A stretch of DNA of 56,456 nt from an uncultured Pelagibacteraceae bacterium. GTDB taxonomy: Bacteria; Pseudomonadota; Alphaproteobacteria; Pelagibacterales; Pelagibacteraceae. Position 1 is the stretch's first letter. The number at the start of each line of letters is the position of its first letter. The stretch is taken from the NCBI GenBank assembly GCA_902592985.1, contig CACJGR010000004.1:1-56456 (forward strand), read 5' to 3'. The notes below the pieces were generated by a model. The model worked only from the letters and a program-made list of their open reading frames with translations. It searched no databases and was not told the origin of the DNA. Made by a program: the position numbers and the translations under genes. Below, one piece after another: positions 1 to 9,804 of the stretch.

Positions 1-179
<179 letters not shown>

Positions 180-210
180 TTATATATGATTCACTAAAAA
201 ATTAAAGTCT

Positions 211-822
211 CTATCTTAAATTTTTACAAATAATAAAACTTTCTTTAGAATTTTTTCTACTGGACTTTGGTTTAAAGACTTTAACTTTTTTAAAAATTAA
301 TTTTGCTTTTGTAACTATTTCATTAAATGTAGAGCCCATAAAAATTTTTGATATAAATTTCCCATCATTATTTAATACTTTTTTAGAAAAGAGCATTGCT
401 TCCATGCATAGTTCACCAGTATAAATTGCATCAATATTTTTGTTTCCTGTTGTGTTTACTGCTAAATCAGACAAAATAACATCTACGTTAGATTTAAAAA
501 AATCTTTTATTTTAAATTGATTTTTTTCTTCAGTAAAATCTCCTAAAATTTGTACTGTATTCTCAATTGCTTCCATCTCTCTCAAATCAATAGAAACAAT
601 TTTACTATTTTTAATTTTTTTTGATAAATATTGAGACCAGCTTCCAGGTGCGGCACCAAGATCAATTACCGAATCACCATTTTTAAAAATTTTAAATTTT
701 TCGTCAATTTCTATCAATTTATAAGCCGCCCTAGACCTATATCCGTCAACTTTGGAACGTCTAACATAAATATCTCTTCTTTGTTTATTAATCCAGTTTT
801 TTGAAATTTTATTTTTTTTCAA
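211..822 (-). CDS. rlmE: 23S rRNA (uridine-2552-2'-O)-methyltransferase RlmE (FtsJ/RrmJ family)
   Basis: This 203-residue protein methylates the 2'-OH of U2552 in the A-loop of 23S rRNA using SAM, a late step of 50S maturation. The RRSKVDGYRSRAAYKL start is characteristic of the family. The SAM-binding loop VIDLGAAPGSWSQYL lies near residues 52-66. The K-D-K-E catalytic tetrad can be placed at K35, D119 (ILSDLAVN), K159 and E194. Length is normal for bacterial RlmE. The gene begins at the base directly after the stop codon of the glycosyltransferase, so the two are probably cotranscribed, followed by guaB 37 nt downstream. Confidence 0.95.
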   Translation of the reverse strand: MKKNKISKNWINKQRRDIYVRRSKVDGYRSRAAYKLIEIDEKFKIFKNGDSVIDLGAAPGSWSQYLSKKIKNSKIVSIDLREMEAIENTVQILGDFTEEKNQFKIKDFFKSNVDVILSDLAVNTTGNKNIDAIYTGELCMEAMLFSKKVLNNDGKFISKIFMGSTFNEIVTKAKLIFKKVKVFKPKSSRKNSKESFIICKNLR

Positions 823-1734
823 TTAGTCAACAAATCTTAAACTCATAGATTTAATATTGTTCTGTAATGTGTTTATTTTTGTAGTAACATCTTTATTCAA
901 TCTCATATCTTTATCTCCTTGCCAAATACCAGCTGCTAAATGCATAATTCCTATTTTGTAATTAGGAAGATAAGGTTCTACAAATGTTTTTTGATTTTCA
1001 TCGAATTTTGGCAGAAGGTTGCTAGCTATCCAATTACAGTTTAAAGGTAAAAATTCAGTTTCAATATTATCAATATAAACACTTATATTCATTGCAAGAC
1101 CCTCTGAACCAAAAATTTTTCCATATTTTAATGTTTGTTCAAGATTTTTTTGCCAAGATTTCCATCCTGGTGAATCATGTTTTAATGAAAAAACTCCAAT
1201 ATTAATATGTGGAGCAAAAGCCAATTTCCTTGCTTTATCTAAATCTATTTTAGAACTAACTGCGTGTTTAAAATTCTGAGATTTAATTATTGCTAATTTA
1301 CCAAAAAGCCATTTGACTTTTGACATTATTTTATAACCTGGGCCTAATGTTTGGGTAATACCAAGTTTTCCATTATTACAAGCCTTAAAATATAACTCAA
1401 CTGAGCTCCAATCGTTAACCCATGCATCACAATCAATCCATAAATATTTTTCATAATTAGGAAAATATTTAGGTAAAAATGCTCTCGAAACTTGACTCTT
1501 TAACCATTCTTTACCTTTAACTTTAACCAGAGATACGTCTATATCCCATTCTGCAGGTTTAATTTCTTCTACTTTTTTTGATAATATTATTTTTTGATTT
1601 TCAGTTAAACCAGCATCTAAAATACAAATTGCTACTTCCTTGCTTTTTTCAAATCTAATAATTGAATTAACTAATTCATTTAACAGTTCAAAATAATTTG
1701 CATCAGCTAAAGAAACTATTACATTCTTTTTCAT
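823..1734 (-). CDS. putative glycosyltransferase (GT-A fold, GT8-like)
   Basis: This 303-residue protein looks like a soluble nucleotide-sugar glycosyltransferase. The N-terminus MKKNVIVSLADANYF followed by an LLNELVNSI helix resembles the first Rossmann-like unit of GT-A enzymes. LWIDCDAWVNDW near residue 100 gives a DxD motif for metal and nucleotide sugar. A late IGIMHLAAG with a conserved His is also GT8-like. There is no signal peptide or membrane helix. Donor and acceptor cannot be read from sequence. It lies immediately upstream of rlmE and divergent from a sulfotransferase, so a role in decorating a surface or storage glycan is possible but only inferred. Confidence 0.7.
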   Translation of the reverse strand: MKKNVIVSLADANYFELLNELVNSIIRFEKSKEVAICILDAGLTENQKIILSKKVEEIKPAEWDIDVSLVKVKGKEWLKSQVSRAFLPKYFPNYEKYLWIDCDAWVNDWSSVELYFKACNNGKLGITQTLGPGYKIMSKVKWLFGKLAIIKSQNFKHAVSSKIDLDKARKLAFAPHINIGVFSLKHDSPGWKSWQKNLEQTLKYGKIFGSEGLAMNISVYIDNIETEFLPLNCNWIASNLLPKFDENQKTFVEPYLPNYKIGIMHLAAGIWQGDKDMRLNKDVTTKINTLQNNIKSMSLRFVD

Positions 1735-1811
1735 TTTTTCTTTCTCGTTTTCTTTGTTCTTTTGTGTTTTTGATGACGCCTTTTAGTTCTTCCATCTGAC
1801 GTTATCTTCAT
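1731..1811 (-). CDS. possible small basic ORF (26 codons) overlapping the glycosyltransferase start
   Basis: An ATG at 1811 on the minus strand opens a 26-codon frame whose TGA (1733-1731) overlaps the ATG of the glycosyltransferase in an ATGA arrangement. An in-frame upstream ATG at 1829 would give 32 residues. The product begins MKITSDGRTKRRHQKHKR and is almost entirely Lys, Arg, His, Thr and Gln towards its end. Such runs can appear by chance in purine-rich DNA, and no good ribosome-binding site was seen. The exact ATGA coupling is the main reason to list it. It could be a translationally coupled leader peptide or nothing. Confidence 0.2.
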   Translation of the reverse strand: MKITSDGRTKRRHQKHKRTKKTRKKK

Positions 1812-2002
1812 GATCTCTGAATCTATCATAAATAGTCTCGACACACTAGATCAAGATTAAATTCTCTACACACATATATCGTGTCTATCAAGAATTTTGA
1901 ACTAAGATTATAAGTTTATTATTGCGGAAATTAAATTCTGGAAGTAAGGTTCGCAGTAAAAAGGGTAATGAAGATAACAACTCTGTTTATTTTTTAGAAA
2001 AT
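1735..2002. other. 268-nt divergent intergenic region, no recognised RNA
   Basis: This spacer separates the minus-strand glycosyltransferase from the plus-strand sulfotransferase and should hold both promoters. It is longer and less A+T-rich than most spacers here, with a patch at 1921-1985 that reads openly into the sulfotransferase frame from a TTG at 1922. I compared it by eye with tmRNA, 6S and known SAR11 riboswitch patterns and recognised none. Part of the minus strand may encode the small basic ORF listed separately. Confidence 0.4.
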
Positions 2003-2851
2003 ATGAAAAAAATCATTTGGTTGAGCTCATACCCAAAGAGCGGTAATACTTTTTTAAGAGCAATGCTTTCAGCATTTTTTTATTCTGAAAATGGAATTTT
2101 TAAACAGGATTACTTAAAAAATATCGCTGAGTTTCCAAGGGATTTTTTTGAATTAAAACTATCAAACAATTTCTTAAATGAAATTCAAGAATATGAAACA
2201 ATACAAAAAAAAATTTCTAGTACTAATAAAGAAATTATTTTCTTAAAAACTCATTTAGCAAATCTAACTATTAATAAAATTATTCCAACCATAAATAAAG
2301 ATTACTCAATGTGTGCTATTTACGTTGTAAGAGACCCAAGAAATGTGATTTTATCTTTAAAAAATCATTATAATTTGGGAACTAAAGAAAGTCTTAATTT
2401 TTTGACAAATGAAAAAAACTTTATTTGTATAAAAAATAAAGACTTATCAAAAGGTTATACCCCAATACTTGATTGGTCTTCCAATTATTTAAGTTGGAAA
2501 AAGCAGCAAAATATAAACACAATATTTATAAAATTTGAGGATTTGGTATTCGATCAAGAGAATACTTTTATATATATATTAAATAAACTTAAAAAATTTA
2601 TAAATTTAGAAATTGATAAAAAAAAAATTGAAAATATAGTTAAAACAACAAATTTTAAATATCTAAGACAACTTGAAGAAAAAGAAGGATTCATAGAAAA
2701 TAAAATTATGGGAATTCAGAACAATAATAGATTTTTTTTTAATAAAGGTGGCGAACAAAATTTTAATAAAGACTTAGACAAAAACATAACAAATGAAGTA
2801 AATGAAAAATATAAAGAATTGCTTTTAGAGCTTAATTATTTAAAAAAATAA
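2003..2851 (+). CDS. sulfotransferase family protein
   Basis: This 282-residue protein has the hallmarks of PAPS-dependent sulfotransferases. The 5'-phosphosulfate loop is WLSSYPKSGNTFLRAML near the N-terminus, and the 3'-phosphate motif is VVRDPRNVILSLKNHY near residue 115. Such enzymes move sulfate from PAPS to a hydroxyl or amine on a sugar, lipid or peptide. The open frame extends up to a TTG at 1922, but the ATG at 2003 is chosen because the first strand begins right after it (MKKIIWLSSYP) as in the family. The substrate is unknown. The divergent glycosyltransferase next door suggests glycan modification, which is an inference. Confidence 0.8.
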   Translation: MKKIIWLSSYPKSGNTFLRAMLSAFFYSENGIFKQDYLKNIAEFPRDFFELKLSNNFLNEIQEYETIQKKISSTNKEIIFLKTHLANLTINKIIPTINKDYSMCAIYVVRDPRNVILSLKNHYNLGTKESLNFLTNEKNFICIKNKDLSKGYTPILDWSSNYLSWKKQQNINTIFIKFEDLVFDQENTFIYILNKLKKFINLEIDKKKIENIVKTTNFKYLRQLEEKEGFIENKIMGIQNNNRFFFNKGGEQNFNKDLDKNITNEVNEKYKELLLELNYLKK

Positions 2852-2944
2852 GTAATTAATAAAGTATCAGTGTGCAATATTAATAATTTTATATCTACGC
2901 ACTCTTAATCAATACACTTCATAGGCGAATCTAACATCAAAATT

Positions 2945-2972
2945 TTGTCATTTTTTTATGTTAAAATTTTAT
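2945..2972 (+). promoter_or_regulatory. candidate sigma-70 promoter for the 18-aa ORF
   Basis: TTGTCA at 2945-2950 and TTTTAT at 2967-2972 are separated by 16 nt and could serve as -35 and -10 elements. They are followed by a purine patch AAAGGGG at 2979-2985 and the ATG at 2999. In DNA this A+T-rich, -10-like matches are common, so this rests on the combined layout with the ORF and the terminator rather than on the boxes alone. Confidence 0.35.
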
Positions 2973-2998
2973 CTACTGAAAGGGGTAATTTAATAACA

Positions 2999-3055
2999 AT
3001 GAGCGGCTGGGAAATTTTAATTATTGCAGCAGTACTTTACGCTGTATTTAATTAA
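2999..3055 (+). CDS. putative 18-residue single-helix membrane peptide
   Basis: The ORF reads MSGWEILIIAAVLYAVFN followed by TAA. It would be one short hydrophobic helix (residues 4-17) with a charged Glu just inside, similar in style to known membrane microproteins that act as subunits or modulators of larger complexes. The start is supported by AAGGGG 13 nt upstream, a somewhat long spacing. It sits 147 nt past the sulfotransferase stop, with a candidate promoter before it and a clear hairpin-plus-T-run after it, so it could be its own transcription unit of about 140 nt. I do not recognise a family. It could also be a noncoding small RNA with a chance ORF. Confidence 0.45.
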   Translation: MSGWEILIIAAVLYAVFN

Positions 3056-3091
3056 ATAATTTTAAATTTTTATTTTATAAGTTTTTTTAAA

Positions 3092-3119
3092 ACCTAATTA
3101 TAGGTGTGTTTTTTTTTTT
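3092..3119 (+). terminator. intrinsic terminator
   Basis: ACCTA (3092-3096), a four-base ATTA loop and TAGGT (3101-3105) form a perfect hairpin followed by GTG and a long T run (3109-3119), the classical layout on the plus strand. It ends transcription coming from the sulfotransferase and the 18-aa ORF before the convergent pssA gene, whose stop is at 3132. Confidence 0.7.
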
Positions 3120-3131
3120 GTTTTTTTTCAT

Positions 3132-3935
3132 TTATAATATGTCTTCAAGATCTTCACTTTCATCTTTAATAGCATCTATATTATTTTGTTTTTTAATTTT
3201 TTTATAATGTAAAAAGCTTATTGGAATTAAAATTAAATAAATTAATCCACTCAATGCAACAACTTTAAATGTATAAATTAACAATAAACCAAAAAATAAA
3301 ACTATTCCAAATAGTAAGAATATTGTCATGCTACGCGCAATTATAATTCTTTTTAAAGAATAGGTTGGAAATTTGCTTATTAATAAAAATGATGTTGTAA
3401 TAAAAAAAATGGGAACTAGTACATTATTATTAACATTGTAAATATCTAGCCCACTCAAACTAAATATTAATGGCATTAATACTAGAATTCCACCTGCAGG
3501 TGATGGTACACCTTCAAAAAAATTATCTCTCCAAGAGGGCTCTACATTTGAATTTATATTAAATCTTGCAAGTCTTAACGCAACACAAACAACATAAATT
3601 AAACACAACAGCCATCCAAATTTACCTAAATTATTTAAAGACCAAAAATACATAATAAAGGCTGGCGCAACACCAAAACTTATCACATCAGTTAAAGAAT
3701 CTAGCTCTTTCCCAACTTTAGATGTTCCTTTTATTAATCTTGCTACTCTTCCATCTAAACCATCAAACACTGCGGCAACAATAATTGCAATTATTGAAAG
3801 TTCGAATTTCGAATCCAAAGCAAATTTAATCGAACTAAGTCCAATACAAACTCCAATTAAAGTAAGTATATTGGGTAAGATCATTCTTGCTTTTTTATCA
3901 GATACAATTTTAAAGTTATTTTTTGGTTGTTCCAT
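3132..3935 (-). CDS. pssA: CDP-diacylglycerol-serine O-phosphatidyltransferase
   Basis: This 267-residue integral membrane enzyme condenses CDP-diacylglycerol with L-serine to phosphatidylserine. The CDP-alcohol phosphatidyltransferase signature DGxxxR...GxxxD...D is visible as FDGLDGRVARLIKG then GKELDSLTDVISFG around residues 58-90. Multiple hydrophobic helices follow, with an acidic tail (DESEDLEDIL). It is the membrane type found in Bacillus and alphaproteobacteria, not the soluble E. coli type. The gene starts 3 nt after psd ends, and the two products act consecutively, so this is a two-gene phosphatidylethanolamine operon. Confidence 0.95.
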   Translation of the reverse strand: MEQPKNNFKIVSDKKARMILPNILTLIGVCIGLSSIKFALDSKFELSIIAIIVAAVFDGLDGRVARLIKGTSKVGKELDSLTDVISFGVAPAFIMYFWSLNNLGKFGWLLCLIYVVCVALRLARFNINSNVEPSWRDNFFEGVPSPAGGILVLMPLIFSLSGLDIYNVNNNVLVPIFFITTSFLLISKFPTYSLKRIIIARSMTIFLLFGIVLFFGLLLIYTFKVVALSGLIYLILIPISFLHYKKIKKQNNIDAIKDESEDLEDIL

Positions 3936-3938
3936 AAT

Positions 3939-4586
3939 TTATTTTTTTGCTAGTAATGTTTCACCTGCTACTGTTTTTTGATTTACTTTTACTAGAGAAG
4001 TATAGTTTTCAAAATACACATCTACTCTACTTCCAAATCTAATCATCCCAATTCTATCGCCTTGTTTTAAATCTTGATCTTTTGATATTTCACAAACTAT
4101 TCGTCTTGCTATTAAACCAGCAATCTGCACTACAATTATATTTTGTCCTTGATTATTAGTAATCTTGTAATAATTGCGCTCGTTATCTTCGCTAGCCTTG
4201 TCTAACGAAGCATTCAAAAATTTTCCAGGCTTGTATAATATTTCAGAAGTTTTTCCACTGCAAGGTGTTCTATTTACATGGCAATCAAATACATTCATAA
4301 ATATACCAACCTTAGTAAATTTTTTACTTTCTAAACTTAATTCTTTTGGTCCTTCTGTTTTTTCAACTTGAACCACTAAACCATCTGCTGGACTAACTAA
4401 ATAACTATCATCGTTAATTGATACTCTTTCTGGGTCTCTAAAAAAATAATACACCCATACTGTTATAACCAAACTTACCAATCCTAAAAAGCCACTAAAA
4501 AAATATAAAATAATTGTTATTAAAATAGCAATGACTAAAAATTTATAACCTTCAGGATGAATTTTTGGAAAAATTATATCTGTCAT
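3939..4586 (-). CDS. psd: phosphatidylserine decarboxylase (short, archaeal/alphaproteobacterial-type)
   Basis: This 215-residue protein decarboxylates phosphatidylserine to phosphatidylethanolamine. It has two N-terminal hydrophobic stretches (about residues 16-47), then the Psd core with FMNVFDCHVNRTP and the late IRFGSRVDVYF. The Gly-Ser within the last motif is the expected self-cleavage site that produces the pyruvoyl prosthetic group. Length fits the short Psd class of about 210-230 residues, not the E. coli 322-residue form. It is first in the operon with pssA and is divergent from icd across a 74-nt spacer. Confidence 0.94.
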   Translation of the reverse strand: MTDIIFPKIHPEGYKFLVIAILITIILYFFSGFLGLVSLVITVWVYYFFRDPERVSINDDSYLVSPADGLVVQVEKTEGPKELSLESKKFTKVGIFMNVFDCHVNRTPCSGKTSEILYKPGKFLNASLDKASEDNERNYYKITNNQGQNIIVVQIAGLIARRIVCEISKDQDLKQGDRIGMIRFGSRVDVYFENYTSLVKVNQKTVAGETLLAKK

Positions 4587-4660
4587 AATGTTTATTTGAT
4601 AATTTTAGTGTAATATGTATATAAGATACTAAAATTCAACTATTAAGTTACATCTAAATT

Positions 4661-5875
4661 ATGAGTAAAATTAAGGTAAAAAATCCAATTGTTGAGCTCG
4701 ATGGTGATGAAATGACAAGAGTTATTTGGAAATTTATTAAAGATAAATTGGTCTTTCCTTATATCGATTTAGGAATTGAATACTACGATCTCGGAATAAA
4801 GAACCGAGACAACACAAATGATCAAATAACAATTGATTGTGCTAATGCAATTAAAAAAAATGGTGTTGGAATTAAATGTGCAACAATAACTCCTGATGAA
4901 GGAAGGGTAAAAGAGTTCAATCTTAAAAAAATGTGGAGATCACCAAATGGAACAATTCGAAATATAATTGGAGGAACTGTTTTTAGAGAACCAATAATCT
5001 GTGAGAATATTCCAAAATTAGTTCCAAGTTGGACTAACCCTATTTGTATAGGAAGACACGCATTTGGTGATCAGTATAGAGCGACCGATTTTAATGTTCC
5101 GGGTAAAGGTAAGTTAGAAATTAAATGGACTGCAGAAGATGGGAAAGAAAAAAAAGAATTTGAAGTTTTTAATTTCCCAGGGCCTGGTGTTGCATTATCC
5201 ATGTACAATTTAGATAAATCCATAATAGATTTTGCAAGATCATGTATGAATTATGGACTTAATAGAAAATGGCCAGTTTATCTTTCTACGAAAAATACAA
5301 TTTTAAAAAAATATGATGGAAGATTTAAAGATTTGTTTCAAGAAGTTTATGAAAAAGAATTTAAAGAAAAATTTAAGGAAAGAAAAATAATTTATGAACA
5401 TAGACTTATAGATGATATGGTTGCATGTGCAATGAAATGGAATGGAAATTATATTTGGGCATGTAAAAATTATGATGGCGATGTACAATCTGATACAGTT
5501 GCTCAAGGATTTGGTTCATTGGGTCTAATGACAAGTATGCTGATGTCACCCGATGGCAAAACTATAGAATCTGAAGCAGCACATGGTACCGTAACAAGAC
5601 ACTATAGATTGCACCAGCAAGGCAAAGAAACTTCAACAAATCCAATAGCTTCTATTTTTGCATGGGCAAGAGGTCTATATCACAGAGGAAAGCTAGACGG
5701 TAACGAAGATTTAAAAAAATTTGTAAAAGCTTTAGAAAAAGTTTGTATACAAACAGTTGAAAGCGGATCGATGACAAAAGACTTGGCAATTCTTATTGGG
5801 CCATCTACAAAATACCTTAATACCAATCAATTTTTGGATATATTGGCAGGCAATTTAAAGAAAAAGCTAAATTAA
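4661..5875 (+). CDS. icd: NADP-dependent isocitrate dehydrogenase (eukaryote-like homodimeric class)
   Basis: This 404-residue enzyme oxidises isocitrate to 2-oxoglutarate in the TCA cycle and supplies NADPH. The start ([20 protein letters not shown]) and length match the IDP-type class shared by many alphaproteobacteria and mitochondria. Substrate-binding [19 protein letters not shown] (near residue 95) and the metal and NADP segments NYDGDVQSD and [12 protein letters not shown] are intact. The ATG at 4661 directly precedes the conserved sequence. The 3' end overlaps the convergent alaS gene by 9 nt, so the two stops are interleaved and no terminator fits between them. Confidence 0.96.
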   Translation: MSKIKVKNPIVELDGDEMTRVIWKFIKDKLVFPYIDLGIEYYDLGIKNRDNTNDQITIDCANAIKKNGVGIKCATITPDEGRVKEFNLKKMWRSPNGTIRNIIGGTVFREPIICENIPKLVPSWTNPICIGRHAFGDQYRATDFNVPGKGKLEIKWTAEDGKEKKEFEVFNFPGPGVALSMYNLDKSIIDFARSCMNYGLNRKWPVYLSTKNTILKKYDGRFKDLFQEVYEKEFKEKFKERKIIYEHRLIDDMVACAMKWNGNYIWACKNYDGDVQSDTVAQGFGSLGLMTSMLMSPDGKTIESEAAHGTVTRHYRLHQQGKETSTNPIASIFAWARGLYHRGKLDGNEDLKKFVKALEKVCIQTVESGSMTKDLAILIGPSTKYLNTNQFLDILAGNLKKKLN

Positions 5876-8533
5876 AGATTTCAGTTTTTCAAAAGCTTCT
5901 TCGATTTTACTAGTTTCAATCCCTCCAGCTTGAGCAAAATCAGCTCTACCACCACCACCTTTACCACCCACAACTTCAGATCCGGTTTTAACAAATTTAA
6001 CAGCATTATATTTGTTTGTGAGCTTATTTGTAACTCCTACTGCTAAACCAATTTTTCCTTCTTTACTTGCAAAAACTATAACGATGCCTTCACCTAATTC
6101 TTTCTTACCTATATCTACAAGTTTTCTTAGGTCTTTGGATGGTAAATCAATAACTTTTTGAAGTCTAACTTTGGTTTTGTTTATAGTTTCATCTTTAATA
6201 ATATTTTTTGATTTATCACTTAATATAGAATTAACTGAAAGTTGATCAAATTGTTTTGTTAAATCTTTTATTAAACTTTGTTGATTATCACTTTTTAGAT
6301 TAGGCTTACCACCAAACTTAATAATTTTTTTTGATAAATCTTTTATTATTTCTTCATTTTTTTTATTAGAAAGATCTGACAATTTTTCTTTTTTATTTAA
6401 AAATTCTTGTAATTGTTTTTCTCTTAAGGCTTCTACTCTTCTAACCCCAGCAGCAATTGATGATTGACTAACAATTTTGAACTTTCCTATATCTCCTGTG
6501 TTTCTCACATGTGTTCCACCACATAATTCTGTAGAAAAATATTTGCTCTCTTCATTTCCCATTGATAAAACTCTAACTTCATCTCCATATTTTTCCCCAA
6601 ATAAAGCCAATGCTCCATTGTCTACTGCCTCTTTTGGTGTCATTATTCTTGTTTTTACATCTGATTTTTTATCCACCATTGAATTAACAAATGTTTCAAT
6701 TTTATTTATTTCTTTTGAAGAAATTGGTTTAATATGACTAAAATCAAATCTTAATCTATCAGCCTCAACTAATGATCCTTTTTGAATTACATGAGTGCCT
6801 AAAACTCTCCTAAGTGATTCATGAAGCAAATGTGTTGCAGAATGATAAGCTCTTATATTGTCTCTTCTCTCAACATCTATTTTCATCTCAACACTATTTT
6901 TTACTTTGATAGTTCCACTTAAAACTTTTCCGTGGTGAACAAATAAATCTCCTAATTTCTTTTGAACATCTATTACTTCAAATTTAAATTCTTCGGAAAC
7001 AATGTGTCCTGTGTCACCCACTTGACCACCCGACTCTCCATAAAACGGTGTTTGGTTTGTGATTAACATTCCTTCGTCTCCAGATTTTAAATTTTGAACT
7101 TCTTTATTATTTTTTAACAAGGATAATATTACACCTTGAGCTTGGTTTGTTTCATAACCTAAAAATTCTGTTGGCCCCAACTTATCTTTTATTTTAAACC
7201 AAATTTCATCAACAGAACTATCGCCAGAACCTTTCCAGTTTTTCTTTGCAAGTTCTCTACTATACTTCATTAAAGATTGAAATTTTCCATGATCTACTTT
7301 TAATGATTTATTTTTTAAGATGTCCTCTGTAAGGTCTAATGGAAAACCATATGTGTCATACAATTTAAATGCTACTTCTCCTGGTAAAGTTTTGTTTATC
7401 TTAGAAATTTCATCATTTAAAATTTTAATTCCTCTATCGAGAAGAACTAAGAACTTTTCTTCTTCCATTCTTAAAGTTTCTTTTATTAAAGATTGAGCTC
7501 TTTCAAGTTCAGAGTAATTTCCTTTCATCTCTTCCATTAAAGTTTTAAATATATTAAAGAAGATTGGTTCTTTTGTGCCCAATAAATGAGAATGCCTCAT
7601 TCCTCTTCTCATAATTCTTCTTAGCACATAACCCCTTCCTTCGTTGGAAGGTAAAACTCCTTCAGCAATTAGAAACGAGCTTGCTCTTAAATGATCAGCT
7701 ATAACTCTAAAACTTGAAATATTTTTTTCATTAGGTTTTTTTTTTACAGCATCTGAAATTGAGCTTATAATTTTCTTAAAATGATCTGTTTCATAATTAT
7801 CGTGCGTTCCTTGGAGTAAAGCCGCTATTCTTTCTAAACCCATTCCAGTGTCTACTGACGGTTTTGGTAAATCAATTCTTTTATCCTTTGAAATCTGCTC
7901 AAATTGCATAAAAACAAGGTTCCAAATTTCAATATATCTGTCTCCATCTTGGTCTTTTGTTCCCGGTGGTCCGCCTTTTAAATGATCACCATGATCAAAA
8001 AAAATTTCCGAACAAGGGCCACATGGGCCAGTTTCACCCATTGACCAAAAATTATCTGAAGTTTTAATTTTAATAATTCTATCATCTCCCAAACCTGAAA
8101 TTTTTTTCCATAAGTTAAATGCTTCATCATCTTCATGAAAAACTGTAAAATAAAGTCTATTTTTATCTAGTCCAAAATCTTTAGTTATTAAATTCCATGC
8201 TAGCTCAATCGCTTTTTCTTTGAAATAATCACCAAATGAAAAATTACCTAACATCTCAAAAAATGTATGATGTCTTGGTGTATAACCTACATTCTCTAAA
8301 TCATTATGTTTGCCACCAGCTCTTACACATTTTTGTGAAGTGGTTGCTCTTTTATAATCTCTTTTTTCTAGACCTGTAAAAACATTTTTGAACTGAACCA
8401 TTCCTGAGTTGGCAAACATTAAAGTGGGATCATTGTTTGGAACTAAATTACTAGATTCGATTATCTTATGGTCATTTTTCTCAAAATATTTTAAAAATGC
8501 ATTTCTTATTTCATTTAATGATTTGCTGGACAT
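5867..8533 (-). CDS. alaS: alanyl-tRNA synthetase
   Basis: This 888-residue class II synthetase charges tRNA-Ala and edits Ser/Gly mischarging. The catalytic domain shows [17 protein letters not shown] sequence ([11 protein letters not shown]) and [13 protein letters not shown]. The editing domain has its zinc-type His and Cys motifs [11 protein letters not shown] and [10 protein letters not shown]. The C-Ala domain ends with the Gly-rich [18 protein letters not shown]. The frame opens at 8572, but the ATG at 8533 is preferred because it gives [17 protein letters not shown], the usual start, and keeps it clear of the upstream terminator. Its tail overlaps icd by 9 nt. Confidence 0.96.
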   Translation of the reverse strand: MSSKSLNEIRNAFLKYFEKNDHKIIESSNLVPNNDPTLMFANSGMVQFKNVFTGLEKRDYKRATTSQKCVRAGGKHNDLENVGYTPRHHTFFEMLGNFSFGDYFKEKAIELAWNLITKDFGLDKNRLYFTVFHEDDEAFNLWKKISGLGDDRIIKIKTSDNFWSMGETGPCGPCSEIFFDHGDHLKGGPPGTKDQDGDRYIEIWNLVFMQFEQISKDKRIDLPKPSVDTGMGLERIAALLQGTHDNYETDHFKKIISSISDAVKKKPNEKNISSFRVIADHLRASSFLIAEGVLPSNEGRGYVLRRIMRRGMRHSHLLGTKEPIFFNIFKTLMEEMKGNYSELERAQSLIKETLRMEEEKFLVLLDRGIKILNDEISKINKTLPGEVAFKLYDTYGFPLDLTEDILKNKSLKVDHGKFQSLMKYSRELAKKNWKGSGDSSVDEIWFKIKDKLGPTEFLGYETNQAQGVILSLLKNNKEVQNLKSGDEGMLITNQTPFYGESGGQVGDTGHIVSEEFKFEVIDVQKKLGDLFVHHGKVLSGTIKVKNSVEMKIDVERRDNIRAYHSATHLLHESLRRVLGTHVIQKGSLVEADRLRFDFSHIKPISSKEINKIETFVNSMVDKKSDVKTRIMTPKEAVDNGALALFGEKYGDEVRVLSMGNEESKYFSTELCGGTHVRNTGDIGKFKIVSQSSIAAGVRRVEALREKQLQEFLNKKEKLSDLSNKKNEEIIKDLSKKIIKFGGKPNLKSDNQQSLIKDLTKQFDQLSVNSILSDKSKNIIKDETINKTKVRLQKVIDLPSKDLRKLVDIGKKELGEGIVIVFASKEGKIGLAVGVTNKLTNKYNAVKFVKTGSEVVGGKGGGGRADFAQAGGIETSKIEEAFEKLKSLI

Positions 8534-8583
8534 ATTTTTAAAATACAGCTTTTTTATTTGATGTCTAGACAACTATAAGGGAA

Positions 8584-8610
8584 AAAAGGCGCTTAAAATA
8601 AGCGCCTTTT
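8584..8610 (-). terminator. strong intrinsic terminator after recA
   Basis: AAAAGGCGCTT (8584-8594) and AAGCGCCTTTT (8600-8610) form an 11-bp stem with a five-base loop. The A and T tracts at its feet make it look functional in both directions. It lies 22 nt past the recA stop and 50 nt before the alaS start, so it mainly ends recA transcription and isolates alaS. It is the best intrinsic terminator in the window. Confidence 0.88.
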
Positions 8611-8632
8611 ATTAACTAAAAATGACTTTTAA

Positions 8633-9754
8633 CTAATTCTTTTTTGTTGGAACTTCTTCTTTAGGATCAACTTTTTCTTTGTCTTTATCTAAAGGATTGC
8701 CCTCTATTTTTTTAGAAATAATTCCGGCTTTTTCTCTAATTGCCATTTCAATTTCCGCAGCAACTTTTGGATTTTGTTCTAAATAAACTTTAGCATTTTC
8801 TCTTCCTTGGCCTACTTTTTCACCTTTGTATGCATACCATGCACCTGATTTTTCAACTATGTCGGCTTTAGCACCTAAATCAATTAGTTCTCCAACTTTA
8901 CTAATTCCTTTTCCATACATCAAATCAAATTCAACAACTTTGAATGGTGGAGAAACTTTATTTTTTACTACTTTAACTCTAGTAGAATTACCAATGATCT
9001 GTTCTTTATCTTTAATTGCTCCAATTCTCCTAATGTCCATTCTTACAGATGAATAGAATTTTAATGCATTTCCACCTGATGTTGTTTCAGGGCTTCCAAA
9101 CATTATACCGATTTTCATTCTTATTTGGTTTATGAAAATAACCATTGTATTTGTTCGCGAAATTGAGCTTGTTAGTTTTCTTAATGCTTGACTCATTAAT
9201 CTTGACTGAAGACCTACATGATGATCACCCATTTCCCCTTCAATTTCAGCTCTTGGTGTTAATGCGGCAACTGAATCTATTACCAAAACTGAAACAGAGC
9301 CTGATTTTATTAATGTATCAGCTATTTCTAAAGCTTGTTCGCCCGTGTCTGGTTGAGAAATTAATAATTCTTCTGTATCTACTCCTAATTTTTTTGCATA
9401 AACTGGATCTAGTGCATGTTCTGCATCTACAAAACCGCAAATACCTCCTGCTTTTTGAGCTTCAGCCACAACTTGTAAAGCAAGTGTAGTTTTGCCTGAT
9501 GACTCAGGCCCATAAATTTCAATAACTCTTCCCTTAGGCAATCCACCTATTCCTAAAGCCAAATCCAAACTTAAAGATCCTGTAGAAATGGACTCAATAT
9601 CCATCGCCGTTTGTTGACCAAGCTTCATTACAGAACCTTTACCAAAAGTATCGGTAATTTGGCTGATTGCTGCGTCTAACGCTTTATTCTTTTCTTTTTT
9701 ATCTAAATCTTGATCTTTTGCAGACTTAACTACTTTTAGGTTGTTTTTAGTCAT
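8633..9754 (-). CDS. recA: recombinase RecA
   Basis: This 373-residue protein forms filaments on single-stranded DNA, drives strand exchange and activates self-cleavage of LexA and UmuD. Walker A is GPESSGKT at residues 82-89. Walker B ([19 protein letters not shown]) and the MAW-like L1/L2 regions ([14 protein letters not shown]) are intact. The N-terminus carries about 20 extra charged residues and the C-terminus a Lys/Glu-rich tail. It lies 108 nt downstream of the TolC gene and is closed by the terminator at 8584-8610. A LexA-like site is suggested in its upstream region, and the partner umuDC is 3 kb away. Confidence 0.97.
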   Translation of the reverse strand: MTKNNLKVVKSAKDQDLDKKEKNKALDAAISQITDTFGKGSVMKLGQQTAMDIESISTGSLSLDLALGIGGLPKGRVIEIYGPESSGKTTLALQVVAEAQKAGGICGFVDAEHALDPVYAKKLGVDTEELLISQPDTGEQALEIADTLIKSGSVSVLVIDSVAALTPRAEIEGEMGDHHVGLQSRLMSQALRKLTSSISRTNTMVIFINQIRMKIGIMFGSPETTSGGNALKFYSSVRMDIRRIGAIKDKEQIIGNSTRVKVVKNKVSPPFKVVEFDLMYGKGISKVGELIDLGAKADIVEKSGAWYAYKGEKVGQGRENAKVYLEQNPKVAAEIEMAIREKAGIISKKIEGNPLDKDKEKVDPKEEVPTKKN

Positions 9755-9804
9755 TTTTTTCCTCTTTTTTCATTATGTTTTGTGTTCGAATCATACGTTT
9801 AAAT

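Noticed and set aside
9145..9489. 114-codon plus-strand frame inside recA
   Set aside because: It is a Leu-rich antisense shadow of recA with no ribosome site and no recognisable domain.
9781..9800. tRNA-like GTTCGAATC sequence upstream of recA
   Set aside because: No acceptor, D or anticodon stem can be drawn around it, so it is not a tRNA TpsiC arm.
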